Assembly: GCA_003488005.1 (NCBI GenBank)
Contig: DNND01000126.1
Location: 19,219 to 70,326, forward strand
DNA from: Blastocatellia bacterium
GTDB lineage: Bacteria; Acidobacteriota; Blastocatellia; Pyrinomonadales; Pyrinomonadaceae
Direction of reading: 5' to 3'
Length of the DNA stretch: 51,108 nucleotides
Each line of letters starts with the position of its first letter. The stretch's first letter is position 1. The translations under genes were made by a program, and so were the position numbers. The notes beneath the pieces are model-generated. The model made no database searches and was not told the DNA's origin. It saw nothing but the letters and a program-made list of their open reading frames with translations. Of the stretch, positions 33,699 to 42,965 are shown in pieces.

Positions 33699-36389
33699 AT
33701 GCCGTACGACAGTCTCTACATTGACGAAGATGGGCAGAGTTGGAGCATTCGGGAGTTTTTGGCATCCGACCGGCCGCGCGTTCGAAAACGCTTGAGTACG
33801 GCAAGTCTTTGGAGCCGAACGTCTTTTCGGCGATGTTGGGGAAGCGAGCTTCCAAGTCCAGCCTACATCTTGTCACATGCACGACTACGGAAAACGGAAG
33901 GCAACGCCGAAATCCACTATGCAGACACGGTTGAAGATCACGAGCTACGCATTACTTCCTTTGTTCAAACACTAGAGCGAGGCGAACGCATAGAACCAGT
34001 GATCGTCGGCCTCGACGGATCGATATGGGATGGAATGCACCGCCTTGCGGCGCTCTATGCCAGTCGGGTTTCAGAAGTCGAGGTCCTGGACTTCAGCAGT
34101 GGTCGCTCCAAGCTCCTTCGGCCCACTGTCTCGCTCGATGAGGTGTTAGCACTGCAATTGCGAAGCGAAGCTGTTTCAGTTGTACTTCGGGAACAGTTCT
34201 CGAGAGCGGAACCATATAGGCACATATTTGTGCCGGAGGTGTTCGACCGAGAGTTTGCCGAAGCGATGATGAGTGAGAGCGAAGGACTGCCGTGGACTTT
34301 ATCGACAACCGAATTTTATGAGCAGTACGAGATGTCATTAATCGACACTGAGCAGTCGTTTGATAACAGCGCACTTGATACCTTGCGAGAAGTCGCGTTG
34401 AGTTCCCCATTCAAGGAACTAATTAGCACCATTACTGGGCAAGGTGATCTGAAGGTTGCCGACGTGGCATGCCACCGAAGTACTACTGGACAGCAAATCG
34501 GAATCCACAATGATTTTTATCCCGGAGGAGAGACGTGCCGTTTCACCATTCACTTAAATCCTGCGTGGCAGCTGGACGAGGGTGGGTTGTTCGTGACATT
34601 CGGTTCAGAAGACAGTGCAACGATGAAGGCGGCTTACGTTCCTATTATGAACAGTGCGTTGGTGTTTGAGATTTCACCGAAGTCGTTTCACGCCGTAACT
34701 GCAGTCACCTCTACGCGTCCGCGGTATTCCATTGTGATCTCCTTCCTTCGAGAGGATTCCACGAAGCCGCTAGACTCGGAAGCAACGCGACTTGCGGACA
34801 TTCGTCAGAACAAGATGCCACTACTTCGCCCTGACATCGTTGACGTTCAGAGTCTTAAGCAGCTGCGGACGCGGCGCTGTGCTCCTATGAGTTGTGGCGG
34901 CTCGTGTTGTCGGGATGGTGCTGGACTCCTTCCTGAAGAAGTGACGCTTCTCAACCAGATAGCGCTCGCATACGCAGAAGAGCTTCGTGTTCTTGGTGTG
35001 AGCGAGGCAGATGTTCAAAAGAGCGGCTCGTCTGCCCGCACCACCACCATATCTAGGACTGATGGGCGTACTCATTGCAGCTGGCTGACGCCGGATGGCA
35101 GATGTTCTCTTCAGGTGCTGGGTGAAAACCACGTTCAGCAACCATGGTTCTACAAGCCGCTCGCTTGCATTCTCTTGCCACTCCGCGTCCGGTCGCAGCT
35201 TGGCGCCCGCGTACTCACAGCTGATCGTCGCGCGTTTGATCGCTCAACAGTTATGGATCCATGCCTTAGACATGACGAGATGGCTCCCGAGCTTGAAAGC
35301 GTCCAGAATGAAATGGCGTTTATCGCAACGGTATGGGATATAGATGTTCGCGCAGCCATAGACGCAGCGGATAGAGTTTCATTTCCAGGATCCTGCGATA
35401 CGACTAACGCAATCGGAATCGTCACGGCTACGCAAACGCACGTGCTTACGGCTGTTAGCGCTCCAGGCAGAGAACACCTGGAAGTGCTAAAGGTTTGCCG
35501 CGGTGATTCTGAAAGCGACAGTGTTTCTCAATTCGAGCCTGCGTTGCGCAAGCTTTCGGGCCGCTGGTTTCCAACACTGTACGAATGCAGCAGCGAACAC
35601 AATAGCGCGACGCGTATGTCGTTTGTGGCTGGACATGTTCCTCTTAATGTTTGGCTCAACACCCGGCCCAGTGAACACGAAGTGAGAGATGTCACCCGCG
35701 ACCTATTGCGCGCACTTGTAGCGCTTGAAGATGCCCAGATTTATCACCTGGACCTCGCCCCGCGAAATGTGCTGATTCATCCCATACACCGTACCGTAGT
35801 GATTGTAGACTTCGATGACGCTGTAGACAGCGTACGCGAGGTCGAGTGTGCTGGTGGATCGTTCGGATATGCTGCTCCTGAACAGTATTTGAACTACTTA
35901 GGGTTGCACAGTAGGGTGACGGAATCATTCTTTGTTGGAGCAGTTCTCTATCACGCGTTCACGAACCCTGCCAAACGAAAAGACCACGCCTTTCCGTTTA
36001 GCGACTGCAGATCAATACCAAAGTCACTACTTGGTCCAACGCTCGCGCTGATCGGTAATCCATCGCAGTTTTACGATCGAAAGACGAGACTGAACGCGAG
36101 CCACGTCCTGGCAGGGATGGAGGCGGAACTGCCATTTGAAGTTCCACCGACCGACGTGGTTCGAATGCCTCTTTTGGAAGAAGAACAGCGTTGTCTCGAA
36201 GGCCCTGATGGAAGCACACTACTAATTAGCCGACGTGGGCTCAAGTTATTGCGCGGGGAGGATACCGTAGCGCGCTGGAATGGGCTTGTGGACGTAGCCA
36301 ACTCACCTGTAACGTTTATCGAACCACTACGGATCGGTCCACTGATCATAACTTCCGACGGCTTTACGCGGTCGCCTGAAGCTAACTAA
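33699..36389 (+). CDS. Four-module protein: ParB-like, 2OG-Fe(II) oxygenase, Cys-rich and kinase domains
   Basis: This 896-residue protein combines several modules. Residues about 80-135 (SFVQTLERGERIEPVIVGLD, then DGMHRLAALYA) are ParB/sulfiredoxin-like. A 2OG-Fe(II) oxygenase domain follows (GQQIGIHNDFYPGGETCRF, His270 and Asp272; KSFHAVTAV, His331; an Arg in TRPRYSIVI). Next come the Cys-rich RRCAPMSCGGSCC (Cys394-404) and THCSWLTPDGRCS, like zinc/iron-binding YkgJ-type motifs. The C-terminal third is kinase-like: EVLKVCRGD (Lys about 596), YHLDLAPRNVLIH (about 682-694), IVDFDDA (Asp704) and GGSFGYAAPEQY. Its role as a tailoring or regulatory protein of the RiPP cluster is inferred from its place 16 bases after the HExxH gene. 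I know of no described protein with this order. Confidence 0.75.
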   Translation: MPYDSLYIDEDGQSWSIREFLASDRPRVRKRLSTASLWSRTSFRRCWGSELPSPAYILSHARLRKTEGNAEIHYADTVEDHELRITSFVQTLERGERIEPVIVGLDGSIWDGMHRLAALYASRVSEVEVLDFSSGRSKLLRPTVSLDEVLALQLRSEAVSVVLREQFSRAEPYRHIFVPEVFDREFAEAMMSESEGLPWTLSTTEFYEQYEMSLIDTEQSFDNSALDTLREVALSSPFKELISTITGQGDLKVADVACHRSTTGQQIGIHNDFYPGGETCRFTIHLNPAWQLDEGGLFVTFGSEDSATMKAAYVPIMNSALVFEISPKSFHAVTAVTSTRPRYSIVISFLREDSTKPLDSEATRLADIRQNKMPLLRPDIVDVQSLKQLRTRRCAPMSCGGSCCRDGAGLLPEEVTLLNQIALAYAEELRVLGVSEADVQKSGSSARTTTISRTDGRTHCSWLTPDGRCSLQVLGENHVQQPWFYKPLACILLPLRVRSQLGARVLTADRRAFDRSTVMDPCLRHDEMAPELESVQNEMAFIATVWDIDVRAAIDAADRVSFPGSCDTTNAIGIVTATQTHVLTAVSAPGREHLEVLKVCRGDSESDSVSQFEPALRKLSGRWFPTLYECSSEHNSATRMSFVAGHVPLNVWLNTRPSEHEVRDVTRDLLRALVALEDAQIYHLDLAPRNVLIHPIHRTVVIVDFDDAVDSVREVECAGGSFGYAAPEQYLNYLGLHSRVTESFFVGAVLYHAFTNPAKRKDHAFPFSDCRSIPKSLLGPTLALIGNPSQFYDRKTRLNASHVLAGMEAELPFEVPPTDVVRMPLLEEEQRCLEGPDGSTLLISRRGLKLLRGEDTVARWNGLVDVANSPVTFIEPLRIGPLIITSDGFTRSPEAN

Positions 36390-36406
36390 TCACGCAATCC
36401 TCTATC

Positions 36407-36949
36407 ATGTCAGACGCTCAACCGATCAATTTACTCTGTCCAAAGTGTGAAAAGCAGAATGTATTTTCAGTCAGCAGTTCACAATCTAATAACTCGCTAA
36501 TATGCGAAACCTGTAAGGCCTCCTTTAGGGCTTGGGTAGTAAAGATTCGCGCAAAGCATTCTAGACAAGATAAGCGGTCTAATAGCCGAACCTATTCGGT
36601 GAGAGTTGTCGATTTGGCAGGCCGAGAGGATCTAGTTGAGTTCTCACAGGTTGGTATCGCCGACTTCGAACTCCGGTCCGGCGATCTTGCCGCGTTTAGT
36701 TACATCGGTAACAAATTACAAATAATCCAGAACCTCACTATCGGCAGATACCTCTCTCTAAAATCAAGTGGCTCGAAGGTCGCCCTCATCACTTGCCTGG
36801 TTCTTGTGGGCTTGCTAATGGTTTTATGCGCTCTCGGTAGTCTATTTACGAAAGCGCCATCTAGGCAGACATTATCGCCAGCTGCTCTGCCCACTCCAAC
36901 ACAAGAGGCGTCACCCATGTCGAGAAAGAAGCGAGCAGGAGCTATATAG
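36407..36949 (+). CDS. Zinc-ribbon single-TM protein, unknown
   Basis: This 180-residue protein opens with a CPKC...CETC zinc ribbon (residues about 11-36). A beta-rich cytoplasmic domain follows, then one TM helix (VALITCLVLVGLLMVLCALG, residues about 124-143) and a Pro/Thr-rich C-terminal tail. It starts 17 bases after the kinase-containing gene and may be the last gene of the RiPP operon. Function unknown; similar ribbon-plus-TM proteins recur elsewhere in this window and are common in this phylum. Confidence 0.6.
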   Translation: MSDAQPINLLCPKCEKQNVFSVSSSQSNNSLICETCKASFRAWVVKIRAKHSRQDKRSNSRTYSVRVVDLAGREDLVEFSQVGIADFELRSGDLAAFSYIGNKLQIIQNLTIGRYLSLKSSGSKVALITCLVLVGLLMVLCALGSLFTKAPSRQTLSPAALPTPTQEASPMSRKKRAGAI

Positions 36950-36979
36950 CTCTTTCCTATAGGAGTAACGCCCGTCCTC

Positions 36980-37693
36980 TCACGCCCTTGGGGGCACTTT
37001 GTGGTTGCGACAAAATTTATCTAGATAGGTTTCTTCCCAAACAGCAAAATCATTGGGAATGGAATTCAGCTCTGGAAAATAATCTCGCTCTTTTGGGACC
37101 CTGCCAGTCAGCAACTTTGTTAGATAGCGATGGAGCGTATTAGCCGCAAAATCCGCTATTTGAAAAGGCAGGCAATCAGCTTTCTGCTTGAACTCTGGGA
37201 TCTGAAGACCATTACCTCTCAACACGTCACAGGTCTGGTTCTTGCCCTTCATGCCGTCCTCAAAAACATATCGTATGGGCTCTAGATAGGTATGCTCCTT
37301 ACGCCACTTCTCGCCCTTATTGACACAATTGAGCGCAGCCAGCGGATATGGTTTTAAACTGCGGTCCTCAAGGTGATAAGTTGTGTCTACTTTCGCGTAA
37401 TCCCGTAAAATGACAGCACCCGCAAAGCCTCTTCGCACATGAGTCCGAATAACTTTCACTACCCTTTTCCTGAACATCTCTCGTCGCTCCCACTCGTTTT
37501 TCCATGGGGCAAACTGACGCAAGCTGGGGTTAAAGTCACGCATATGTAAAGCGTCTACGCCGGCATCGAAGAGCAACTGATTCCAGTCCACTTCAAACTG
37601 AATCCACTGTTCGACGCTCGCAATATAGCCAGCGACGATCAATGCTTCGCTTGAACCATGCGTGCCACTCTCGTCAAAATATGCGGTGTACAT
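36980..37693 (-). CDS. DUF3800 family protein
   Basis: This 237-residue protein starts with MYTAYFDESGTHGSSEALIV, the YFDESG signature of DUF3800, in which the conserved Asp and Glu are proposed to form an RNase H-like active site. A second acidic residue cluster (RYVFEDGMKGKNQ) and the late helix FQIADFAANTLHRYL also match the family. DUF3800 genes are frequent in phage-defence islands and on mobile elements. It begins a run of minus-strand genes that includes Shedu and an FtsK fusion. Confidence 0.83.
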   Translation of the reverse strand: MYTAYFDESGTHGSSEALIVAGYIASVEQWIQFEVDWNQLLFDAGVDALHMRDFNPSLRQFAPWKNEWERREMFRKRVVKVIRTHVRRGFAGAVILRDYAKVDTTYHLEDRSLKPYPLAALNCVNKGEKWRKEHTYLEPIRYVFEDGMKGKNQTCDVLRGNGLQIPEFKQKADCLPFQIADFAANTLHRYLTKLLTGRVPKERDYFPELNSIPNDFAVWEETYLDKFCRNHKVPPRA

Positions 37694-37728
37694 CGGTTGG
37701 ATGAGGTGAAAATGGCTACGGCGGCGGC

Positions 37729-38361
37729 TTAATCGCGCCTTTCGAATCGGCTGTTCAAGAAAACTACCCGTGCGGAGCTGTCGTCGCTCTCTAAGAACGC
37801 ACGAATTGAATCCCTAAGTTGCTCGAGATTTCGCCTGGGGTCCTCGCTGAGATCAGCCAGTGGTATGAATAGGCCCAGGGACTTGGCTTTATAACCGCCA
37901 ATCTGCGCGAACGAAAGATCGAATAGAGCTAGATCATTCTCTGCTGCGAGAATCGGACCGCGTTCTAAAGTGGCCAACCATTCGCCATGTGCAGTTTCAA
38001 AACGGCCGCGGTTGATGGGAAACCGTAGAGACCAATAGGCGGGTTCCCAAATCTCAAGAAACAACGAAAGGACATTTCTTAGCTCAGTCTCTATCTGGTC
38101 AGCTGATTTCGGATCAAGCCCATCGGCGGCGAGGCCTGCGATCTCTTGTGGTTCATAACCTTTACGCCGAACTTCGACGATGTACCCGTTTCTGAAGTCT
38201 CTACTCCAATCCCCACGCTGAAGTATGTGCCGAGGATTTTCGGGAGCGCGCCACCGAATGCCTAGTTCGCCGCCGACCCGAGAGAAGATTTCATCTATGA
38301 ATTCGGCGTATTGAACTTGCGTCATTTCATTTCTAACTTTTTCCTCTGAATCTTGCTGCAT
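37729..38361 (-). CDS. Unknown soluble protein in defence region
   Basis: This 210-residue protein lacks signal and membrane segments. It is mixed alpha/beta, with a helical N-terminus (QVQYAEFIDEIFSRVG), an acidic middle and a C-terminal strand-helix (LRDSIRAFLESDDSSARVVF). No motif was recognised. It lies between the DUF3800 and Shedu genes on the same strand and may belong to the same defence module. Confidence 0.5.
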   Translation of the reverse strand: MQQDSEEKVRNEMTQVQYAEFIDEIFSRVGGELGIRWRAPENPRHILQRGDWSRDFRNGYIVEVRRKGYEPQEIAGLAADGLDPKSADQIETELRNVLSLFLEIWEPAYWSLRFPINRGRFETAHGEWLATLERGPILAAENDLALFDLSFAQIGGYKAKSLGLFIPLADLSEDPRRNLEQLRDSIRAFLESDDSSARVVFLNSRFERRD

Positions 38362-38440
38362 GCTTTAGCGTAGCGAGGGAATTGAAGTTGATGCTTCTTC
38401 GACCGCCACACAAATCCCATCAAGCGCAACCCTCTTGATT

Positions 38441-39598
38441 TCACCGAGAGCGCGTCTTCGATGGCTTGCTGAATTCCTCAAGAACGGCGATGTAGTTTTG
38501 AAGACGCGTCAACAGCTCGTCATAAGTTACGATCGTTATGTTCTTAATACCCTGGGATAACAACCTGAAATCAACTCTTTCTTTTGGCGTGGTGAATGTT
38601 CGACTATCGCCTGCTAGCACAATTCCTCTCGGCCGCACAGCCCTGATCTCCAGCCCATGTTTATCTTTCAAGTATGCCCGCATCGTGTCCTGCTGTTTGC
38701 TTATGTTGTCGATATAGTTTTCGGTCTGTATCACAGCCTTGGAGACTTCCGAATCGAAGTAGTAGTTCCCCCGACTCGAGTCAGGACGTAGTATTTGAGT
38801 GTTCGGCTTCTTGATTTCCATGACATCCAGATAGTTGTCGTGCGTAACGAGTAAGAAGTCGGGGAAGCGCGTATCGCCAATGGCCGTATTTAATTTTTCA
38901 ATTGCAGTGATGTATCCCTGTTGCAGGAGGAGGATATTGCTCTTGACATAACTTTGCCACCAGGACTCAGGATGTTCACGAGGAATCTCTTTAGCGAGAT
39001 CTATGGCGAGTCCTTTCAAGGTTTCGATTTGCGCCTTGGCTTTAAGTTTGTTGACCGTGCCCAGTGATTCCGAGGAAATATAGTCCGGCAGGAACGCATT
39101 GAGAGCCTCTTTGTCCTGGCTGGACAGCCGGGGAATTATGCCTGGGCTTAGGGTCTTGGAAATGGTACCCGGAACATAGACCGGAGTTGCGGCCTCTTTA
39201 AAGAATTCTGCAAAGTAAACTGAAAAGAACTTGCGAATGATATCGTTCTTAATGTCCCGATTGCGATCAAATTGTTCACTTCCCATCTTAGAAAGCAACT
39301 GTTGAGACGTCCGAACTCTGGCTATACCGCGCTCGATTTTTATTGAGTTTGTTTCCTCAGTAATGATCCAACGGAACCGATCAAAGTGGGCGCCCAACAT
39401 TTCCAAAATGTTCTTTCCAAGATTAATTCGGCCATCATTCTTGAGACGCGATGGTCTGCGACCTTCCCAATAGATCGAAGTGCCACGCAAGGCCTTGCCG
39501 TAACTAGGACTTGTGACTTTGACGTAATTCTTGTGCGGTCGTCGAATACTCTTGCTCTTAACCGCCCTTTTCTTAGTTTTCTTCTTGGACGTAGACAT
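38441..39598 (-). CDS. Shedu-family (DUF4263) nuclease
   Basis: This 385-residue protein has a basic N-terminus followed by an unassigned region. The nuclease domain is C-terminal: TRFPDFLLVTHDNYLDVMEI followed by KKP gives an Asp...E-x-K core, and DSEVSKAVIQTENYIDNISK is the following conserved block of the Shedu SduA/DUF4263 family. SduA is the single-gene effector of Shedu anti-phage defence. Its ATG lies 6 bases from the stop of the FtsK-like gene, so the two are almost certainly cotranscribed. Confidence 0.85.
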   Translation of the reverse strand: MSTSKKKTKKRAVKSKSIRRPHKNYVKVTSPSYGKALRGTSIYWEGRRPSRLKNDGRINLGKNILEMLGAHFDRFRWIITEETNSIKIERGIARVRTSQQLLSKMGSEQFDRNRDIKNDIIRKFFSVYFAEFFKEAATPVYVPGTISKTLSPGIIPRLSSQDKEALNAFLPDYISSESLGTVNKLKAKAQIETLKGLAIDLAKEIPREHPESWWQSYVKSNILLLQQGYITAIEKLNTAIGDTRFPDFLLVTHDNYLDVMEIKKPNTQILRPDSSRGNYYFDSEVSKAVIQTENYIDNISKQQDTMRAYLKDKHGLEIRAVRPRGIVLAGDSRTFTTPKERVDFRLLSQGIKNITIVTYDELLTRLQNYIAVLEEFSKPSKTRSR

Positions 39599-39604
39599 AG
39601 ATAT

Positions 39605-41440
39605 CTAAAGTTTACTCTCAGAGCTGGCGGCATCCCACTCGGCAACCATCTCGAAGGCTTTGCCAAGCACAGGACGTGGTCTGGAACCATCTGCTTGACC
39701 GATTAATCCCTCGCTTTCCATTGAGTCCAAAATAGCCGCCGCTCTTCCATAGCCAATTCGTAACCGTCGTTGTATTACAGACGTCGACGCACGTCCCAGT
39801 TCCACGCAGACTCGTAGCGCTTCTTCAAATAGTTCATCGATTCCATCGAGATCATCAAGGTCTGTTACTTTTTTGAGCGATTGATAAACGGGCGAACCTT
39901 GGCCCCTTCCATGTGAGCTGATGCGACCAATTTCCGCCCCATCCACATACGCTCCGTGAACTCGTACTGGACGTGAAAGACCCGGCGCCACAAACAACAT
40001 GTCCCCACGGCCTAACAACTTTTCTGCGCCGGGCTCGTTGATAACAGTCAGTGAATCAACTTTTGAAGAAACCGTAAACGCTATGCGTGACGGTATGCTT
40101 GCTTTTATCAGACCGGAGACTACGTCGACGGAGGGACGCTGAGTCGCCAGGACCAAATGGATTCCGGCGGTGTGCCCTTTTTGAGCCAGCCGAGAAATGC
40201 AGCTTTCAACCTGCCGATCGTTTAGCAGGTCTGATAAGTCATCTATGCAGATGACCATGTAAGGCAACGGCCGCCAAGGTTCACCTTGTTCATCAAACTC
40301 CTTGACGAGATTTCGACGCATGAGTTCTGTGTTGTAACCGTCAATTTCACGGACGCCCCACCCAGACATCTCGCGATAGCGGCGCTCCATTTCGCGTACA
40401 GCCCAATCAAGAACCGTTGCTGCCATTGACGTCTCCTTAATAATCGGAGCGACCAGGTGCGGAATACCTGAATACAAGTTCATCTCTACGCCAGCAGAGT
40501 CCATCAAGATCAATTTGACTTCATCCGGCCGGGCACGGTAGAGGAGAGAAATTATCAGCGAATGCAGAAAAACCGATTTACCCATACCTGGTGCGCCGGC
40601 TACCAGGAGATGGGGCATCTTCGTTAAATCGACTACATAACTCAGGCCATCGAGCGTTTTGCCGAGCGCAACGGTTAGCTTGGACGCTGATTGGCGAAAG
40701 GCTTTGGATACGATGATGTCACGAAGATAAATAGTCTCTCGTTGCCGATTCGGAACGCGAATGGCAACCTTCGCTGTGCCCGGGATACGCTCGATATCAA
40801 TCGATTCCGCTTTGACTGTTAGACACAGATCATCCGCCAAGCTCGTAAGACGTGAATACTTGACCCCCGGATCAGGTTGAAACTCGTAAGACGTAAATAT
40901 TGGACCAGGGCAAATATGTTTGACTTGTCCCGTGACATCAAATTCCTTTAGTCGTTCCGCCAATCCTGCTGCAGTTCGCAGCAACTCTTCATCGGACAGC
41001 CGAGCGTCCGGCGGGGCTTCGTTTAAGAACTCGAGAGGAGGCATGCAGTAATTCTCATAAGAGATATGGGGTCGGAGAGTCAGGACGTTGTTGCGTTGCA
41101 TGGATGGAGGTACCAATGACACGCGTTGCTCCGTTGAGTTTGTAGCCATGAGGGCTGCGATTCTCTCGCTGGCCGAAGCCTCAGGTAGTTTGAACGTAGC
41201 GACATGTTTCGGAGGCAAGAAGTAAGCGATAAGACGAGCGATCCATCCTCCACCAGACGCCGTTCGATGAGTAAGTTGCTTCCTGTAGTAGAGACCTTTT
41301 CGACCCACATTTAATTGGGTGCCTCTAGGACCAGCTGAGATTCTCGCGCCTCTGATCCCGCCAGACACGCCGATTCCTGATTTCGACAGGTTGAATCGAA
41401 AAGGGCCAAACTTGATACTTTTGCGTAAAAAGAAACCCAT
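39605..41440 (-). CDS. DUF4236-FtsK fusion DNA translocase
   Basis: This 611-residue protein starts with MGFFLRKSIKFGPFRFNLSK...GIGVSGGIRGARISAGP, a DUF4236 domain, in place of the usual FtsK membrane anchor. A full FtsK/SpoIIIE motor follows: AGAPGMGKSVFLHSLIIS (Walker A), MVICIDDLSDLL (Walker B), LVLATQRPSVDVVSGLIKA, and a C-terminal winged-helix gamma-like domain (LRVCVELGRAS...QRRLRIGYGRAAAILD). It keeps the motor and sequence-reading domain but has no TM helices, so it should act in the cytoplasm. It lies immediately upstream of Shedu and may be a partner. Confidence 0.85.
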   Translation of the reverse strand: MGFFLRKSIKFGPFRFNLSKSGIGVSGGIRGARISAGPRGTQLNVGRKGLYYRKQLTHRTASGGGWIARLIAYFLPPKHVATFKLPEASASERIAALMATNSTEQRVSLVPPSMQRNNVLTLRPHISYENYCMPPLEFLNEAPPDARLSDEELLRTAAGLAERLKEFDVTGQVKHICPGPIFTSYEFQPDPGVKYSRLTSLADDLCLTVKAESIDIERIPGTAKVAIRVPNRQRETIYLRDIIVSKAFRQSASKLTVALGKTLDGLSYVVDLTKMPHLLVAGAPGMGKSVFLHSLIISLLYRARPDEVKLILMDSAGVEMNLYSGIPHLVAPIIKETSMAATVLDWAVREMERRYREMSGWGVREIDGYNTELMRRNLVKEFDEQGEPWRPLPYMVICIDDLSDLLNDRQVESCISRLAQKGHTAGIHLVLATQRPSVDVVSGLIKASIPSRIAFTVSSKVDSLTVINEPGAEKLLGRGDMLFVAPGLSRPVRVHGAYVDGAEIGRISSHGRGQGSPVYQSLKKVTDLDDLDGIDELFEEALRVCVELGRASTSVIQRRLRIGYGRAAAILDSMESEGLIGQADGSRPRPVLGKAFEMVAEWDAASSESKL

Positions 41441-41533
41441 CAGAATCTTTAAATGCCTCGGAGGTCTGAGAAAAGTCTGGAAGTGTCAGACTTAGACGTT
41501 AGTACCGGACCGAATTCCAGTCCCAAGGAGTAC

Positions 41534-42226
41534 CTACTTGGGTGCGCGAAATGCGAAAGGCAATGCTTTACTGCCATCCGGCTTTGACCACGTTCCTTCC
41601 AACACGTTATTGGAAATCAACTGCCCCTTAAAAATGTCAATCATCGCTCCGCCGTCATCGTATCCGTATAGTTCCACATTTTGATTGTCATCAATTGTCC
41701 CGTTGAGACTGATGTTGATGTTATGCCGCGTATAGAAATAGGTCCCAGACAGGCTGTGACCGGTTCTGCTAAGGTTCATCCTAATCTCATATTTGTTATT
41801 GATAAATCCTGAAAAAGTCTTGCTGAAATCCGACTCTATAGGGAGCGGAGTTGGTTTGAGCCTCGGGCTTTCTTTTAATCTCTCTTGCACGCGAGTGGAT
41901 GAGGCAGGGATCGGCGTAGGTATTACCTCAATAGGTCGTTGTCTTACTGACGCGTCCCTGGTTTCGGACTTAAGCAACGCGACGAGCCCTCCGCCGGCGA
42001 TCAACGCTAACAATGCTATGGCGACGTAAAGCAAAGAGTTTTTGGGAGCCTGGCTACCAGGTGGAATCTTGAGTGGCACCCTAAAGACAGGAGAAGGAAC
42101 TGAGTTCGGACTCATTACCTGAGTCGCTTCTGGATCATACGCAGACAATAACGGCGTTCCATCTTCCAAGCAGAAATTTAAGCTATTGTCGGTGTACGTG
42201 CGATTGCAGGTGCGACACTGTTTCAT
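41534..42226 (-). CDS. Zinc-ribbon membrane protein of acidobacterial type
   Basis: This 230-residue protein opens with a ribbon MKQCRTCNRTYTDNSLNFC, containing two C-x2-C-like pairs and FCLEDG, which is a common opening among acidobacterial proteins. A TM helix (LLYVAIALLALIAGGGLVAL, residues about 65-84), a Pro/Thr/Ser-rich linker and a beta-rich C-terminal domain (FINNKYEIRMNLSRTGHSL, SGTYFYTRHNINISL) follow. The C-terminal domain should be outside the membrane. Function unknown; useful mainly as a taxonomic marker. Confidence 0.65.
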   Translation of the reverse strand: MKQCRTCNRTYTDNSLNFCLEDGTPLLSAYDPEATQVMSPNSVPSPVFRVPLKIPPGSQAPKNSLLYVAIALLALIAGGGLVALLKSETRDASVRQRPIEVIPTPIPASSTRVQERLKESPRLKPTPLPIESDFSKTFSGFINNKYEIRMNLSRTGHSLSGTYFYTRHNINISLNGTIDDNQNVELYGYDDGGAMIDIFKGQLISNNVLEGTWSKPDGSKALPFAFRAPK

Positions 42227-42326
42227 GAGAGTTCTTCGCGATTAATCTGCGTCGTGCTTGAGTGGGCAAGGCCGATATAGACCAGCACGGTGAGCAGCAA
42301 ATGTACACGCTGGAAACTGATAAAGT

Positions 42327-42965
42327 CTATCTCTCTTGGTTGGTCAATATCAGCTGATCTATGGCCCCAGCAAACGAATGCACATCCAGGCTGGGCAACT
42401 TGAGTACTTCGGATTCGACCAAAACGCAAAGGGAGTTCTTATGTCGGATCTTCTTAGCTTTCTTCAGCAGGGGTTCGACGACAGCTACAATTGCCTCAGG
42501 GCCGGCGCAGTCACGAAGCTCCTCTCGCCTGCGCTGGCGGTGAAGTCCTATTAACCAATGCACATGTGAGAGAATTCCGTACTTCACGGCTATCGAGGGT
42601 TCGCCTTCGCGTTGCCAGAACAAACGCATCTTGTCATAAATTTCGGAATGCATCATAGGCAGGCACTGGTCGTTTAGCTTCGTCGGCGTTAGCACGTAAT
42701 CTGTCAGCAACACGTTAAGTGCGCCCCAAGCATCGTCGCGTAGACCGGCATGTTGCAGGTACATCGGCAGTCTCAGATATTCCTCTACGCCGTATCCGCT
42801 GGATCCGAAGGGCTCAGCCAGCCAAAACTGCCTGAGCAACTCAATCGCACTATTGATGTCGCCGGCCGCCTTTTGGGACGTGGCTTCTCTAAGAAGCGCG
42901 GAAGAGTCGATCGGCGGCGAGATAGCGGACCTCTCACCCAACAGAAATGTGCGAAAGAAACCCAT
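42327..42965 (-). CDS. Unknown TPR-like helical protein
   Basis: An ATG at 42965 (MGFFRTFLLGERSA) is chosen over a TTG at 42980. The 212-residue protein is soluble and helical, with repeats such as LLREATSQKAAGDINSAIEL and LVTDYVL-like segments in TPR-like pairs. A motif of note was not seen. It lies between two membrane-protein genes and no operon partner is obvious. Confidence 0.5.
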   Translation of the reverse strand: MGFFRTFLLGERSAISPPIDSSALLREATSQKAAGDINSAIELLRQFWLAEPFGSSGYGVEEYLRLPMYLQHAGLRDDAWGALNVLLTDYVLTPTKLNDQCLPMMHSEIYDKMRLFWQREGEPSIAVKYGILSHVHWLIGLHRQRRREELRDCAGPEAIVAVVEPLLKKAKKIRHKNSLCVLVESEVLKLPSLDVHSFAGAIDQLILTNQER

